Shown piece by piece: positions 27,446-36,881 of a DNA stretch of 64,000 nucleotides. The notes beneath the pieces are model-generated. The model was given only the letters and a program-made list of their open reading frames with translations. It made no database searches and had not been told where the DNA came from. The DNA comes from Pseudomonas sp. ATCC PTA-122608. GTDB lineage: Bacteria; Pseudomonadota; Gammaproteobacteria; Pseudomonadales; Pseudomonadaceae. The stretch covers positions 186,001-250,000 of the forward strand of contig NZ_LPNO01000053.1 of NCBI RefSeq assembly GCF_001952855.1. Direction: 5' to 3'. The position numbers were made by a program, and so were the translations under genes. The stretch's first letter is position 1, and each line of letters starts with the position of its first letter.

Positions 27446-27775
27446 TTATTGCGCGTCGCCTGCGGCAATTTCTGCAGGATAGGTCGCACGCCATAGCTCA
27501 AAGCCACCGTCGAGGCTATACACGTCGGAGAAACCCTGGCTCACCAGATAGGCCGCCGCGCTTTGGCTGGAGTTGCCGTGGTAGCACGCCACAATCACTG
27601 GCGCGTCGAGGTCGGCGGCACGGATGAAGTCGGCGATGTTGTGGTTGTCCAGATGCTGGGCGCCACTGATGTGGCCGGCGATGTAGGTGGGCTGGTCGCG
27701 GATGTCGACAACCACCGCGCCTTGCTCGCGCAGGGCCTGGGCTTGCTCGGGAGGGATGCGTTTGAATTCAGTCAT
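27446..27775 (-). CDS. glpE: Thiosulfate sulfurtransferase GlpE
   Basis: A single-domain rhodanese of 109 residues that moves sulfane sulfur from thiosulfate to cyanide or thiol acceptors in the cytosol. The active-site loop is CYHGNSSQS with catalytic Cys64. Other family marks are VVDIRDQPTYIAGHISGA and the C-terminal GGFELWRATYP. Last gene of the run that starts at lptD, about 33 bp after apaH, as in other Pseudomonas genomes. Confidence 0.95.
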   Translation of the reverse strand: MTEFKRIPPEQAQALREQGAVVVDIRDQPTYIAGHISGAQHLDNHNIADFIRAADLDAPVIVACYHGNSSQSAAAYLVSQGFSDVYSLDGGFELWRATYPAEIAAGDAQ

Positions 27776-27808
27776 GGCGGGATCCTTTGGCCTGTATGAA
27801 AGCGCAGC

Positions 27809-28660
27809 TCAGCGCTTTGCCGTGGCCTGCTGTTGTTCGGGAATGGGGGCTTCGCACTGGCAGCTCACGCGCTCGCCGGTGTCGATGTTCATCAGGGTCA
27901 TCGCGCCGCCCCACACACAGCCGGTGTCGAGGGCGAATACGCCTGGTTCATCACATTTGCCTTCCAGAGCTGCCCAGTGGCCGAAGATGATCTTCGTTTC
28001 ACGGGTCTTGCGTTCCTTGTGGGCGAACCAGGGCTTGTAGCCGGGCAGCGCGGTGTCGGCGCCTTCCTTGCTCTTGAGGTCCAGTTTGCCTTCGGCGGTG
28101 CAGAAGCGCATGCGCGTGAAGTAGTTGGTGATCACCCGCAGGCGGGCGACGCCGGTGAGTTCGTTGTCCCACTTCACCGGATCGTTGCCGTACATGCCAT
28201 CCAGGTAAGCCGTGTACAGGTTGTCATCGGCCAGGGCGGCTTCGACTTCGCCGGCACACTTGAGGGCTTTCTTCAGCGTCCACTGGGGTGGAATGCCGGC
28301 ATGCACCAAGGCCATGTCACGGCTCTCGTCGTAGTGCATGATTTTTTGCCGGCGCAGCCAGTCAAGCAGCTCGACGCGATCCGGAGCCTCGAGGATTTCC
28401 CGCAGGGTATCGCCCTTTTTCAGGCGTTCGATGTTATTGCCGGCCGCCAGCAGGTGCAGGTCATGGTTGCCCAGCACACACACCAGGGAGTCGCGCATGC
28501 CATAAAGGAAGCGCAGGGTTTCCAGGGATTGCGGGCCACGATTGACCAAGTCGCCTACCAGCCACAGGCGATCCTTGGCTGGATCGAAGGCCACGCGGTC
28601 GAGCAGGCACTTGAGCGGTTCCAGGCAGCCTTGCAGGTCACCGACGGCATACGTCGCCAT
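27809..28660 (-). CDS. apaH: Symmetrical bis(5'-nucleosyl)-tetraphosphatase
   Basis: A 283-residue calcineurin-like phosphoesterase that splits Ap4A into two ADP and removes Np4 caps from RNA. Metal-binding motifs are in order: GDLQGC, GDLVNRGP, GNHD(L)H, and later VHAGIPPQW. Length is close to the E. coli enzyme (280). Its ATG shares one base with the apaG stop, so translation is coupled. The pairing with ksgA and apaG is conserved across gammaproteobacteria. Confidence 0.97.
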   Translation of the reverse strand: MATYAVGDLQGCLEPLKCLLDRVAFDPAKDRLWLVGDLVNRGPQSLETLRFLYGMRDSLVCVLGNHDLHLLAAGNNIERLKKGDTLREILEAPDRVELLDWLRRQKIMHYDESRDMALVHAGIPPQWTLKKALKCAGEVEAALADDNLYTAYLDGMYGNDPVKWDNELTGVARLRVITNYFTRMRFCTAEGKLDLKSKEGADTALPGYKPWFAHKERKTRETKIIFGHWAALEGKCDEPGVFALDTGCVWGGAMTLMNIDTGERVSCQCEAPIPEQQQATAKR

Positions 28661-29040
28661 CAGTGCAGGGCTCCGGGGACCGCGAGGCGGAACGGGGCGA
28701 TGACGGCGTCGAAGTGTTTGCCGTCCTCGGCGAGCATCTGGTAGCTGCCTTGCATGTTGCCGACGCGGGAGGTCATGACCGTGCCGCTGCTGTAGGTGTG
28801 GCTCTTGCCGGGGGCGATCAGCGGTTGTTGGCCGACCACGCCGGCGCCGCGGACTTCCTCGACCTGGCCGTCACCGTCGGTGATGACCCAATGGCGCGAC
28901 AGCAGCTTGGCAGGCAGCTCGCCATTGTTTTGCACGGTAATGGTGTAGGCGAACGCAAAGCGGTTCTGCTCGGGTTGCGATTGTTCCGCCAGAAAGCGGG
29001 TGACGACGCTGACGTCGATCTGATAACGAGGATCGGACAT
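28660..29040 (-). CDS. apaG: ApaG-domain protein
   Basis: A 126-residue Co2+/Mg2+ efflux-associated protein with an Ig-like beta-sandwich. It has the conserved core FAYTITVQNNG, LLSRHWVITDGDG and GVVGQQPLIAPGKSHTYSSG. The exact biochemical role is unsettled. The start at MSDPRYQ was chosen because homologues begin there; the ORF extends 27 codons upstream without homology. Located between ksgA and apaH. Confidence 0.95.
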   Translation of the reverse strand: MSDPRYQIDVSVVTRFLAEQSQPEQNRFAFAYTITVQNNGELPAKLLSRHWVITDGDGQVEEVRGAGVVGQQPLIAPGKSHTYSSGTVMTSRVGNMQGSYQMLAEDGKHFDAVIAPFRLAVPGALH

Positions 29041-29147
29041 GCAAGAGGCCTTAAAAGCAAAAGCGGGGGAACAGCGGATGCCGATCAGTCTAGGCCAAGT
29101 GGTGGGCACTAGGCCAGACATGCTGTCTGGCCGTGCCCGACTCTACT

Positions 29148-29960
29148 TTATTCGGCCGCTGGCGCAGGCTGAATGGCGAGTTGGTCAGCCAGGCGCACGA
29201 AGGCGGCCAGGTCCAGCTGCTCGGGGCGCAGGCTGCCGTCGACGCCGGCGGCTTCGATTTCAGCGTTGCTGAGCAAAGCCTTCAACGTATTGCGCAAGGT
29301 CTTGCGGCGTTGGTTGAACGCTTCGCGCACCACGCGTTCCAGCAATTTATGATCTTTGGCCGGGTGCGGCAGTACCGCGTGAGGCACCAGGCGCACGATG
29401 GCGGAGTCGACCTTCGGCGGTGGGTTGAACGCCCCCGGGCCGACGTTGAACAGGTGCTCTACGCGGCAATGGTACTGAACCATGATCGACAGGCGACCCC
29501 AATCACCACCGCCAGGACCCGCGGCCAGACGCTCAACCACTTCCTTTTGCAGCATGAAATGCATGTCGCGGATGATGCCGGCGTTGTTCAGCAGGTGAAA
29601 AATCAGCGGGGTGGATATGTTGTACGGCAGGTTGCCGACCACCCGCAGGCTGTTGGGCGCCGCATTGAGGCTGGTGAAGTCGAACTTCAGCGCATCGCCT
29701 TGGTGCAGGTTGAAATTGGGCATGCCGGCGAACTGCTGGTTGAGGATCGGGATCAGGTCCTTGTCCAACTCAACCACGTCCAACTGGCCGCCGCTCTTCA
29801 GCAGGCCTTGGGTCAGGGCGCCCTGGCCCGGGCCGATTTCCAGCAGGCGGTCTTCGGGCTTGGCATGGATGGAGCGCAGGATGCGATCAATCACGCCAGC
29901 GTCGTGCAGGAAGTTTTGCCCGAAGCGCTTGCGCGCCCGGTGTTGGTAATGCTCAGTCAT
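29148..29960 (-). CDS. ksgA: 16S rRNA (adenine1518/1519-N6)-dimethyltransferase
   Basis: A 270-residue rRNA methyltransferase (also called rsmA) that dimethylates two adjacent adenines in helix 45 of 16S rRNA, a late step in 30S assembly; its loss gives kasugamycin resistance. Motifs: RKRFGQNFLHD at the N-terminus, the SAM site EIGPGQGALT, and catalytic NLPYNIST. Its ATG overlaps the pdxA stop by 4 bp. Confidence 0.98.
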   Translation of the reverse strand: MTEHYQHRARKRFGQNFLHDAGVIDRILRSIHAKPEDRLLEIGPGQGALTQGLLKSGGQLDVVELDKDLIPILNQQFAGMPNFNLHQGDALKFDFTSLNAAPNSLRVVGNLPYNISTPLIFHLLNNAGIIRDMHFMLQKEVVERLAAGPGGGDWGRLSIMVQYHCRVEHLFNVGPGAFNPPPKVDSAIVRLVPHAVLPHPAKDHKLLERVVREAFNQRRKTLRNTLKALLSNAEIEAAGVDGSLRPEQLDLAAFVRLADQLAIQPAPAAE

Positions 29961-30946
29961 ATACGGGTCTCGGCCATCTGATAGGCGGTTTCCAGGGCCA
30001 CGTGCAGGCTGCCGGTATCGATCTTGCCGCTGCCGGCGAGGTCCAGGGCGGTGCCATGGTCGACGGAGGTGCGGATGATCGGCAGGCCCAGTGTCACGTT
30101 GACGGCGGCGCCGAAGCCTTTGTACTTCAGCACGGGCAGCCCCTGGTCATGGTACATCGCCAGCACTGCGTCGCAGTGCTCCAGATATTTGGGGGTAAAC
30201 AGAGTGTCGGCAGGCAATGGGCCGCGCAGGTCCATGCCCTCAAGGCGCAGACGCTCCAGGGTTGGTTCGATGATGTCGATTTCTTCATGGCCCAAGTGGC
30301 CACCTTCACCGGCGTGGGGGTTGAGCCCACAGACCAGGATGCGTGGTTGGGCGATGCCGAATTTCTGTTGCAGGTCGGCGTGCAGGATGCGTGTCACACG
30401 CTCCAGTCGCTCGGGGGTAATGGCGTCGGCAATCTCGCGCAGGGGCAGGTGAGTGGTCACCAGCGCCACCCGCAGGTCACCGGTTGCCAGCATCATCACC
30501 ACTTGTTCGGTATGGGTCAGCTCAGCGAGGAATTCGGTATGGCCCGAAAAGGCGATCCCGGACTCGTTGATCACACCCTTGTGCACCGGGGCGGTGATCA
30601 TTCCCGCGAAATCCCCGTTGATGCAGCCTTGGCCGGCCCGTGTCAGGGTTTCCAGGACAAAGGCAGCGTTGGCCTTGTTCAGTTGCCCGGCGACGACCTT
30701 GGCCTGTAGCGGGGTATCCCATACGTACAGGCTGTTGGCTGGCGCCGGCAGATCAGGCCAGTTGCCCGGGCCGACCGACAGCAGATCGACGGCCACGCCC
30801 AACTGCGCGGCCCGCTCAAGGAGCAGGTCGCGGCTGGTAATGGCAATCAGGGGATGTGGCTGGGTGTGCGAGGCGAGCAGCAGGCACAGGTCAGGACCAA
30901 TGCCGGCCGGCTCGCCGGGTGTCAATGCGAAACGCTTGGGTTTCAC
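29957..30946 (-). CDS. pdxA: 4-hydroxythreonine-4-phosphate dehydrogenase
   Basis: A 329-residue NAD-dependent, metal-requiring dehydrogenase of pyridoxal-phosphate synthesis. Characteristic segments are TPGEPAGIGPDL at the start, TAPVHKGVINESG, FSGHTEFLAE, CGLNPHAGEGGHLG and MYHDQGLPVLKY, containing the His ligands of the catalytic metal. It overlaps both surA (4 bp) upstream and ksgA (4 bp) downstream, so the whole run is tightly coupled. Confidence 0.98.
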   Translation of the reverse strand: MKPKRFALTPGEPAGIGPDLCLLLASHTQPHPLIAITSRDLLLERAAQLGVAVDLLSVGPGNWPDLPAPANSLYVWDTPLQAKVVAGQLNKANAAFVLETLTRAGQGCINGDFAGMITAPVHKGVINESGIAFSGHTEFLAELTHTEQVVMMLATGDLRVALVTTHLPLREIADAITPERLERVTRILHADLQQKFGIAQPRILVCGLNPHAGEGGHLGHEEIDIIEPTLERLRLEGMDLRGPLPADTLFTPKYLEHCDAVLAMYHDQGLPVLKYKGFGAAVNVTLGLPIIRTSVDHGTALDLAGSGKIDTGSLHVALETAYQMAETRI

Positions 30947-32280
30947 TGGGCTGCCTGGTCGGTGCCTGTTTGGTCGGCGCCAGGAAGCTTGTTCTCTACG
31001 TAGGCTTCGTCACGGATCTGACGCAACCACGTTTGCAGCTCTTCGTCGTATTTGCGGTTACGCAGTACGGTCAGGGCTTGTTGCTCGCGGGCCTGGGCGG
31101 TGTTGTCAGTGGCGCGACGGCCAAGGACTTCCAGCACATGCCAGCCATATTGGGTCTTGAACGGCTTGGACAGGACGCCTTGCGGAGTCTTGGCCATCAC
31201 GTCCTGGAACTCAGGCACCAGTGCTTTCGGGTCGATCCAGTTCAGGTCGCCGCCGTTAAGCGCCGAACCCGGGTCTTCGGAATAGCTCTTCGCCAGTTCG
31301 CCGAAGTCTTCGCCCGCTTCGATGCGGTCATAGAGCTTCTGGGCCAGTTCCTTGGTTTGGGCTTCGGTACGGATCTCGCTTGGCTTGACCAGGATGTGAC
31401 GAACGTGAACTTCGTCCTTCATCTGGGCTTCTTCGCCACCGCGCTTGCCGAGCAACTTGAGGATGATGAAACCGCCTGGCGTACGGGCAGGCTGGGTGAT
31501 GCCACCGACTTCCATGGCGCTCAGCTCGCGGTCGAACGGTGGTGGCAGTTGAGCGGCTTTACGCCAGCCCATGTCACCGCCTTCAAGGGCGTTGTCGCTG
31601 CCGGACTGGGCAATGGCCATCTGAGCAAAGTCAGCGCCTTGCTTGAGCCGGTCATAGATAGCCTGGGTTTTCGCTGCGGCAGCATTGAGCTGTTCAGCGT
31701 TGGCGCTGTCTGGGGTAGGAACCAGGATGTTGGCCAGGTGCAGTTCTTCGGAAAGCTGCATCTTGCCAAGGTCAGAGGCCAGGAAGTTCTTCACTTCCTG
31801 CTCGGACACCTGAACCCGCTCGGCCACACGGCGCTGACGCACACGGCTGATGATCATTTCACGGCGAATCTGGTCACGGGCGTCCTCATAGGACAGGCCA
31901 TCGTGAGCCAGGGCGGCGCGGAACTGATCAACACTCATGTTGTTGCGCTGGGCGATGGTGCCGACAGCCTGGTTCAATTCTTCGTCGCTGATACGGATGC
32001 CGGAGCGATCGCCGATCTGCAATTGCAGGTTTTCAACGATCAGGCGCTCAAGCACCTGCTGGTCCAGCACGCTGGTCGGCGGTACGCCGCCGCCACGCTT
32101 GGCGATAGTTTGCTGAACTTCCTTGACCCGTTGGTCCAGTTGGCTCTGCATGATCACGTCGTTATCGACGATGGCCACTACCTTATCCAGCGGTTGAACC
32201 GCAGCGTGAGCTGCGGCAGTACCCAGGAACAGCGCGCCCAGCATCAGCGGGCGCAGACAATCAGAAAGCTTGGTCTTCAC
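30943..32280 (-). CDS. surA: Periplasmic chaperone and peptidyl-prolyl isomerase SurA
   Basis: A 445-residue periplasmic chaperone that escorts outer-membrane proteins, LptD among them, to the Bam complex. It has a signal peptide (KTKLSDCLRPLMLGALFLGT...), an N-terminal chaperone domain, and two parvulin domains (near 180-280 and 290-390). A GTG at the VKTKLSDC position was chosen by analogy with homologues starting MKTKLSD; a TTG six codons upstream is the alternative. The start lies about 20 bp inside the end of lptD, coupling a chaperone to one of its main clients. Confidence 0.95.
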   Translation of the reverse strand: MKTKLSDCLRPLMLGALFLGTAAAHAAVQPLDKVVAIVDNDVIMQSQLDQRVKEVQQTIAKRGGGVPPTSVLDQQVLERLIVENLQLQIGDRSGIRISDEELNQAVGTIAQRNNMSVDQFRAALAHDGLSYEDARDQIRREMIISRVRQRRVAERVQVSEQEVKNFLASDLGKMQLSEELHLANILVPTPDSANAEQLNAAAAKTQAIYDRLKQGADFAQMAIAQSGSDNALEGGDMGWRKAAQLPPPFDRELSAMEVGGITQPARTPGGFIILKLLGKRGGEEAQMKDEVHVRHILVKPSEIRTEAQTKELAQKLYDRIEAGEDFGELAKSYSEDPGSALNGGDLNWIDPKALVPEFQDVMAKTPQGVLSKPFKTQYGWHVLEVLGRRATDNTAQAREQQALTVLRNRKYDEELQTWLRQIRDEAYVENKLPGADQTGTDQAAQ

Positions 32281-35059
32281 GTTCACGATAACCTTCAATG
32301 CCTTTGTCGAGGAAGCTCTCTACCTTGGCGCCGGTCAGGCCGCCGAGTCCTTTGAGGACAACTTGGAAGAAGAGCCCGTGGTCACCCTTTTCGTTCAGCG
32401 GGGCAGCCTGGGTGTATTCGTCGTTGGAGACCCAGTAACGGTTGATCACACGCAATTTCCAACAGCAGTTGTCGTACTCGAAACCACCAAAGGCTTCCAG
32501 GGTGCGGTTGCGGGCATAGTCATACTGCCAGCGGGTGATCAGGTTCCACTGCGGAATGATCGGCCACATCATCGAGAAGTCGTGTTGCTGGATTTTGTAG
32601 TAATCCTTCACGAAGTTGTCGGTGCCCGGAGTGCCATAGTCGCCGCCGAACTGCCACTTGCCGGTCGACTGGTTGTAGACGACCTGGTCATTGCGATAGC
32701 GGTAGCCGACGTTGATAACCTTGTTCGGGTTGTCTTCCGGCTGATAGTGGAACATCGCGCTGCCGGAGCGTGGGCTGTGGCTGTCGGTGTCCCAGTTATA
32801 GTCTGCAGTAGCGCGCCAGTCGCGGTTGAAGCGGAACTCGTAATCCAGTGCGATAGGCGAGACGTTCGAATGCGCATCGTCGCGGGTCTTGGCATCAATA
32901 CCTGGCAACTGGACTTCGCGGTCCTTGAAGTACAGGGCCTGGCCGATGGAGACGCGTTGACGCTCGAAGCCGTTGTCCTGAATCCAGCGGCTGGTCACGC
33001 CGAGGGACAGTTTGTTCTCGTCGCCGATACGGTCGCTTCCGACGAAGCGGTTGTCGCGGAACAGCGATGAGTAGTTAAACGTTGTCTCGCTGGTGTCGAA
33101 TACCGGAATGTCGGTTTGATCTTTCTCAGGTACATAGAGGTAGAACAAGCGTGGTTCCAGGGTTTGGCGATAGTTGTCGCCGAACCATTGGGTATTGCGG
33201 TCAAAGTAAAGGCCGCTATCGATACTGGCAATCGGTACTGCACGGTCCTCAGAGCTTTTGAAGCTCTCGCCAAGCGAGGAGGAACCAAGGCGATTGGTGA
33301 CCAGGTCATTCTTGCCGATGCTGTCCAAGTCCAGATCGTACTTGGTGTAAACGTACTTCAATTTCGGCGTGATGAAACCGTAGGTCCAGTTCAGTGGCAG
33401 CGAGACGCTAGGTGCCAGGTTCAGGCGGTTACCGTTCGCACGGTTCAGGCCGGCTACGTTTTTATCGAGTCGGTCAGATGTAAGGCCGTCCTCGTCGGTA
33501 AACGTGCCGTTCTCAAGGTCTCGTTCGAACCTGACTGCCTCAGTCTCGTAGGCAAACTCCAGACCGGCTGGATGATATGGCAGCGTGCCGTTGAACGTGA
33601 GCTGGGGCAGCCTGTTGTAAGGCGTAATATTGGAGATAGTCGCCAACTGATAAGCCTGGACGTTCAATCGCGCCGTATAGCTGTCGCCGCGATAGCTTAC
33701 GGAACCCTGTTGGTTGACGTATTCCTGGCTCTGAACGCCAATCTGGTACGACTTCAGGTCCTGGAAGTAATACGGGTCGCTGATCTTGGTGTAGTCGACC
33801 TGTGTCAGCAGGCGTGAATCCAGACCGCCCTTGTGCTGCCAGTTGAGCATGTAGCGGGTTTTTTCGTAGTCGGTCTGGTTTTTGCGCTCGTCGTTATCAT
33901 CGTTCAGGTACGCGCCGCCAAACTGCCCTTCGCTGGACTTGGTGAGGTAGCGGAATTCGCCTTCCATCAACATGCCGCGCTTGGTCATGTATTGCGGGTA
34001 CAACGTGGCATCGTAGTTCGGCGCCAGGTTGAAGTAGTACGGCGTAACCAGCGTGAAGCCAGTCTCGCTGCCGGTGCTGAAGCTCGGCGGCAGGAAGCCG
34101 GATTGACGACGGTTGTCGATCGGGAAGTAGATGTACGGCGTGTAAAGGATCGGAATGTCCTTGACCCGCAACGTCACGTTGGTCGCCGTACCGAAACCGG
34201 TCGCCGGGTTGAGCGTGATGTTGTTGCCCTTGAGCTGCCAGGCGTTGCTGTTCGGCTCACAGGTGGTGTACGTACCGTCCTTGAGACGGATGATCGCGTT
34301 CTCGGCACGCTTGGCGTACAGCGCGTTGCCGCGGATGCGCGATTTGTGCATCACGTATTCGGCGTTGTCGACCTTGGCCGCGCCGGTGTCCAGTTGGACT
34401 TCAGCGTGGTCGCCCACCAGCAGGGCGCCGTTGTCGCGCAGACGGACATTGCCGTTCAGCTCGCCACGGTTCTCGGCCTGGTAGAGGTTGGCCTCGTCGG
34501 CCTCGACCTGCATGCTGCCCTGGCGCATGACGACGTCACCGGCAAGGGAGGCAACTTGCTGTTCCTGCTCGTAACGAGAGACCTTGGCGCCGATGAAAGT
34601 CGGTGCGTCGCTCTTGTTCGTCTTGTCGTTCATGCCAGGACGGATCGGCTCGATGTACGCGCCGGAGCAGTACGGGCCGGTTTCGGCCAGTTGCGCAGCG
34701 GTGAGCTTCTCGCGAGGGACCCAGTCCAGATGGCTGTAGTCGGCGCTGCGCGAACGCAGGCCGCGGCCCTTGGCTTCGGTGACCAATGTGGTCTGCGGCA
34801 CGGCCTCGGCAGTGCCAGCAGACTCGCCTTGCGGCGTGCCATTGGCGGAGCTGACGGCACTGCCGTCATGCACCGGGCGCGGTGGCAGCGGGGCTGCGGC
34901 CGTCTTCGGCGCGCAATCCCAGGCACCCGAAGCAGAGACTGAGCAGTCATACTGTTCCGCGGCGACCACGAATGAGGTGGCGAAAGGTTGCATGGCCAGC
35001 AGACTGCCGGTTACCAGCAACGGAAATTTTCTACGAAACGCGGGGGATTTCAATGCCAT
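32261..35059 (-). CDS. lptD: LPS-assembly protein LptD
   Basis: A 932-residue outer-membrane barrel that inserts lipopolysaccharide into the outer leaflet together with the lipoprotein LptE. It has a signal peptide (LLVTGSLLAMQPFATSFVVAA), a Pseudomonas-type Pro/Ala-rich N-terminal extension, an OstA jellyroll domain (about 200-330, e.g. VASLAGDVVMRQGSMQVEAD) and a C-terminal barrel. Cys pairs near the N-terminus (DCSVS, WDC) and near the C-terminus (DNCCWKL) fit the disulfides needed for function. The start at MALKSPAF was chosen by its signal peptide; the frame runs 78 codons further. Divergent from amgK. Confidence 0.96.
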   Translation of the reverse strand: MALKSPAFRRKFPLLVTGSLLAMQPFATSFVVAAEQYDCSVSASGAWDCAPKTAAAPLPPRPVHDGSAVSSANGTPQGESAGTAEAVPQTTLVTEAKGRGLRSRSADYSHLDWVPREKLTAAQLAETGPYCSGAYIEPIRPGMNDKTNKSDAPTFIGAKVSRYEQEQQVASLAGDVVMRQGSMQVEADEANLYQAENRGELNGNVRLRDNGALLVGDHAEVQLDTGAAKVDNAEYVMHKSRIRGNALYAKRAENAIIRLKDGTYTTCEPNSNAWQLKGNNITLNPATGFGTATNVTLRVKDIPILYTPYIYFPIDNRRQSGFLPPSFSTGSETGFTLVTPYYFNLAPNYDATLYPQYMTKRGMLMEGEFRYLTKSSEGQFGGAYLNDDNDERKNQTDYEKTRYMLNWQHKGGLDSRLLTQVDYTKISDPYYFQDLKSYQIGVQSQEYVNQQGSVSYRGDSYTARLNVQAYQLATISNITPYNRLPQLTFNGTLPYHPAGLEFAYETEAVRFERDLENGTFTDEDGLTSDRLDKNVAGLNRANGNRLNLAPSVSLPLNWTYGFITPKLKYVYTKYDLDLDSIGKNDLVTNRLGSSSLGESFKSSEDRAVPIASIDSGLYFDRNTQWFGDNYRQTLEPRLFYLYVPEKDQTDIPVFDTSETTFNYSSLFRDNRFVGSDRIGDENKLSLGVTSRWIQDNGFERQRVSIGQALYFKDREVQLPGIDAKTRDDAHSNVSPIALDYEFRFNRDWRATADYNWDTDSHSPRSGSAMFHYQPEDNPNKVINVGYRYRNDQVVYNQSTGKWQFGGDYGTPGTDNFVKDYYKIQQHDFSMMWPIIPQWNLITRWQYDYARNRTLEAFGGFEYDNCCWKLRVINRYWVSNDEYTQAAPLNEKGDHGLFFQVVLKGLGGLTGAKVESFLDKGIEGYREREDQAF

Positions 35060-35189
35060 CTTATTAGTCCGGGCTTCCTGCGTGCCATCTGCCCGCGGTG
35101 TGGGCCGCACGCCTCTCGATGGTCTGAAAAAGATGCGTGATAATAAAGCATGACCCGCTTGACGGCTAGCGCCGTCGGAGACCCTTGTA

Positions 35190-36209
35190 ATGCCCGACCA
35201 AGATCTACGTTTGCAACAGCTGAAAGTCTGGCTTGATGAGCAATTGCCTCGCCTTTTTACCGCCCAAGGCTGGGGTCTCGTACCCCCGGCCACGTTGACT
35301 GCGGCCAGCAGTGACGCGAGTTTCAGGCGTTACTTCCGGTGGGACGGAGGAGGTCGCAGTTTTGTCGTAATGGACGCTCCACCCCCCCAGGAAAACTGCA
35401 AACCTTTCGTCGATATCGCGCATTTTCTCGGTCAATCGGGAATAAATGTTCCGAAAATTTTTGCGCAAGATCTGATTCGCGGCTTTCTTTTGCTTAACGA
35501 CCTGGGGAAAAAAACCTATCTGGACGTGATTGACGAGCAAAATGCCGATCAATTGTTCGCCGATGCCATCGATGCGTTGCTCGCTTTCCAGCAATTGCCG
35601 ATGGAGACGCCATTGCCAAGCTATGACGTTGCTCTGTTACGTCGGGAGCTGGAATTGTTTCCTGAATGGTACGTTCGCCGGGAGTTGGGCATCGAGTTCG
35701 ACGCGCGGCAACTTGCCCTGTGGCAGCGCGTCAGCGAACACCTGATCGACAGCGCCCTGGCCCAGCCCAAGGTACTGGTGCACCGCGACTACATGCCGCG
35801 CAACCTGATGATCAGCGAGCCGAATCCCGGCGTGCTGGACTTCCAGGATGCGGTCTACGGCCCGGTGACCTACGACATCACGTGCCTGTTCAAGGATGCG
35901 TTCCTCAGTTGGCCGAAAGCCCGCGTACGGGAATGGCAGCGCGGTTATTGGCAGCGCGCCGGCGCGCTGGGCATCCCGGTGCAGTCGGACTTCGAAGAGT
36001 TCCTGCGAGCCAGCGACCTGATGGGCGTGCAGCGTCACCTGAAGGTGATCGGCATCTTCGCGCGCATTTGCCATCGCGATGGTAAGCCACGCTACCTGGC
36101 GGACGTGCCGCGCTTCTTTGCTTATATAGAGGCGGTGCTCGCAGACCGGCCAGAGTTGAGCGAACTGGGTGAGTTGCTGGCGAGCCTGCGCGTCGAGGCG
36201 GCGGTATGA
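35190..36209 (+). CDS. amgK: N-acetylmuramate/N-acetylglucosamine anomeric kinase AmgK
   Basis: A 339-residue aminoglycoside-phosphotransferase-like kinase. In Pseudomonas AmgK phosphorylates MurNAc (and GlcNAc) at the anomeric carbon, the first committed step of a peptidoglycan recycling route that bypasses MurA and so gives intrinsic fosfomycin tolerance. The catalytic loop HRDYMPRNLM and metal-binding LDFQDAVYGPVTYDI are intact. It overlaps murU by 4 bp and is divergent from lptD, an arrangement conserved in pseudomonads. Confidence 0.93.
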   Translation: MPDQDLRLQQLKVWLDEQLPRLFTAQGWGLVPPATLTAASSDASFRRYFRWDGGGRSFVVMDAPPPQENCKPFVDIAHFLGQSGINVPKIFAQDLIRGFLLLNDLGKKTYLDVIDEQNADQLFADAIDALLAFQQLPMETPLPSYDVALLRRELELFPEWYVRRELGIEFDARQLALWQRVSEHLIDSALAQPKVLVHRDYMPRNLMISEPNPGVLDFQDAVYGPVTYDITCLFKDAFLSWPKARVREWQRGYWQRAGALGIPVQSDFEEFLRASDLMGVQRHLKVIGIFARICHRDGKPRYLADVPRFFAYIEAVLADRPELSELGELLASLRVEAAV

Positions 36210-36880
36210 AGGCCATGATCCTGGCCGCCGGCAAAGGTGAGCGGATGCGTCCGCTCACCCTGCACACGCCCAAGCCGCTGATCCAGGCCGGCGGCAAGCG
36301 CCTGATCGAGTATCACCTCGAGGCGCTGGCGAAAGCGGGCTTCACCGATATCGTCATCAACCATGCCTGGCTCGGCCAGCAGATCGAAGGCTATCTGGGT
36401 GACGGCGCGCAGTACGGCGTACGTATCCAGTACTCGGCTGAGGGCGAGCCGCTGGAAACCGGCGGCGGCATTTTCAAGGCCTTGCCGCTGCTGGGGGACG
36501 AACCGTTCCTGGTGGTCAATGGCGACATCTGGACCGATTACGACTTCGCCAGCCTGAACCAACCGTTGAATGGCCTGGCCCACCTGGTAATGGTCGACAA
36601 CCCGCCCCATCACCCGTCCGGCGGTGACTTCTACATAAAGGACGGCGCGCTTCATGATGCCGCCCCCGGTGCCGATAACCTGACCTTCAGTGGCATTTCC
36701 GTACTCCATCCCGAGCTGTTCGCGGGTTGCAGTGCGGGTGCTTTCAAACTGGCGCCGCTGTTGCGTGACGCCATGGCGAAAGGGTTGGTGACGGGGGAAC
36801 ACATGAACGGACGCTGGATCGATGTCGGGACGCTGGAGCGCCTGGCGCAAGTCGAAACTCTGCTGGCAGCGGGGCACTAG
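36206..36880 (+). CDS. murU: N-acetylmuramate alpha-1-phosphate uridylyltransferase MurU
   Basis: A 224-residue sugar-nucleotide transferase that makes UDP-MurNAc from MurNAc-1-phosphate and UTP, the step after AmgK. It shows the nucleotidyltransferase signature LAAGKGERMRPLT, the substrate loop ETGGGIFKALPLLGDEPF and the metal-binding VVNGDIWTDYDF. Translationally coupled to amgK (ATGA overlap). Confidence 0.95.
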   Translation: MKAMILAAGKGERMRPLTLHTPKPLIQAGGKRLIEYHLEALAKAGFTDIVINHAWLGQQIEGYLGDGAQYGVRIQYSAEGEPLETGGGIFKALPLLGDEPFLVVNGDIWTDYDFASLNQPLNGLAHLVMVDNPPHHPSGGDFYIKDGALHDAAPGADNLTFSGISVLHPELFAGCSAGAFKLAPLLRDAMAKGLVTGEHMNGRWIDVGTLERLAQVETLLAAGH

Positions 36881-36881
36881 G

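Noticed and set aside
30856..32355. 499-codon plus-strand ORF opposite surA
   Set aside because: Antisense shadow of surA in high-GC sequence.
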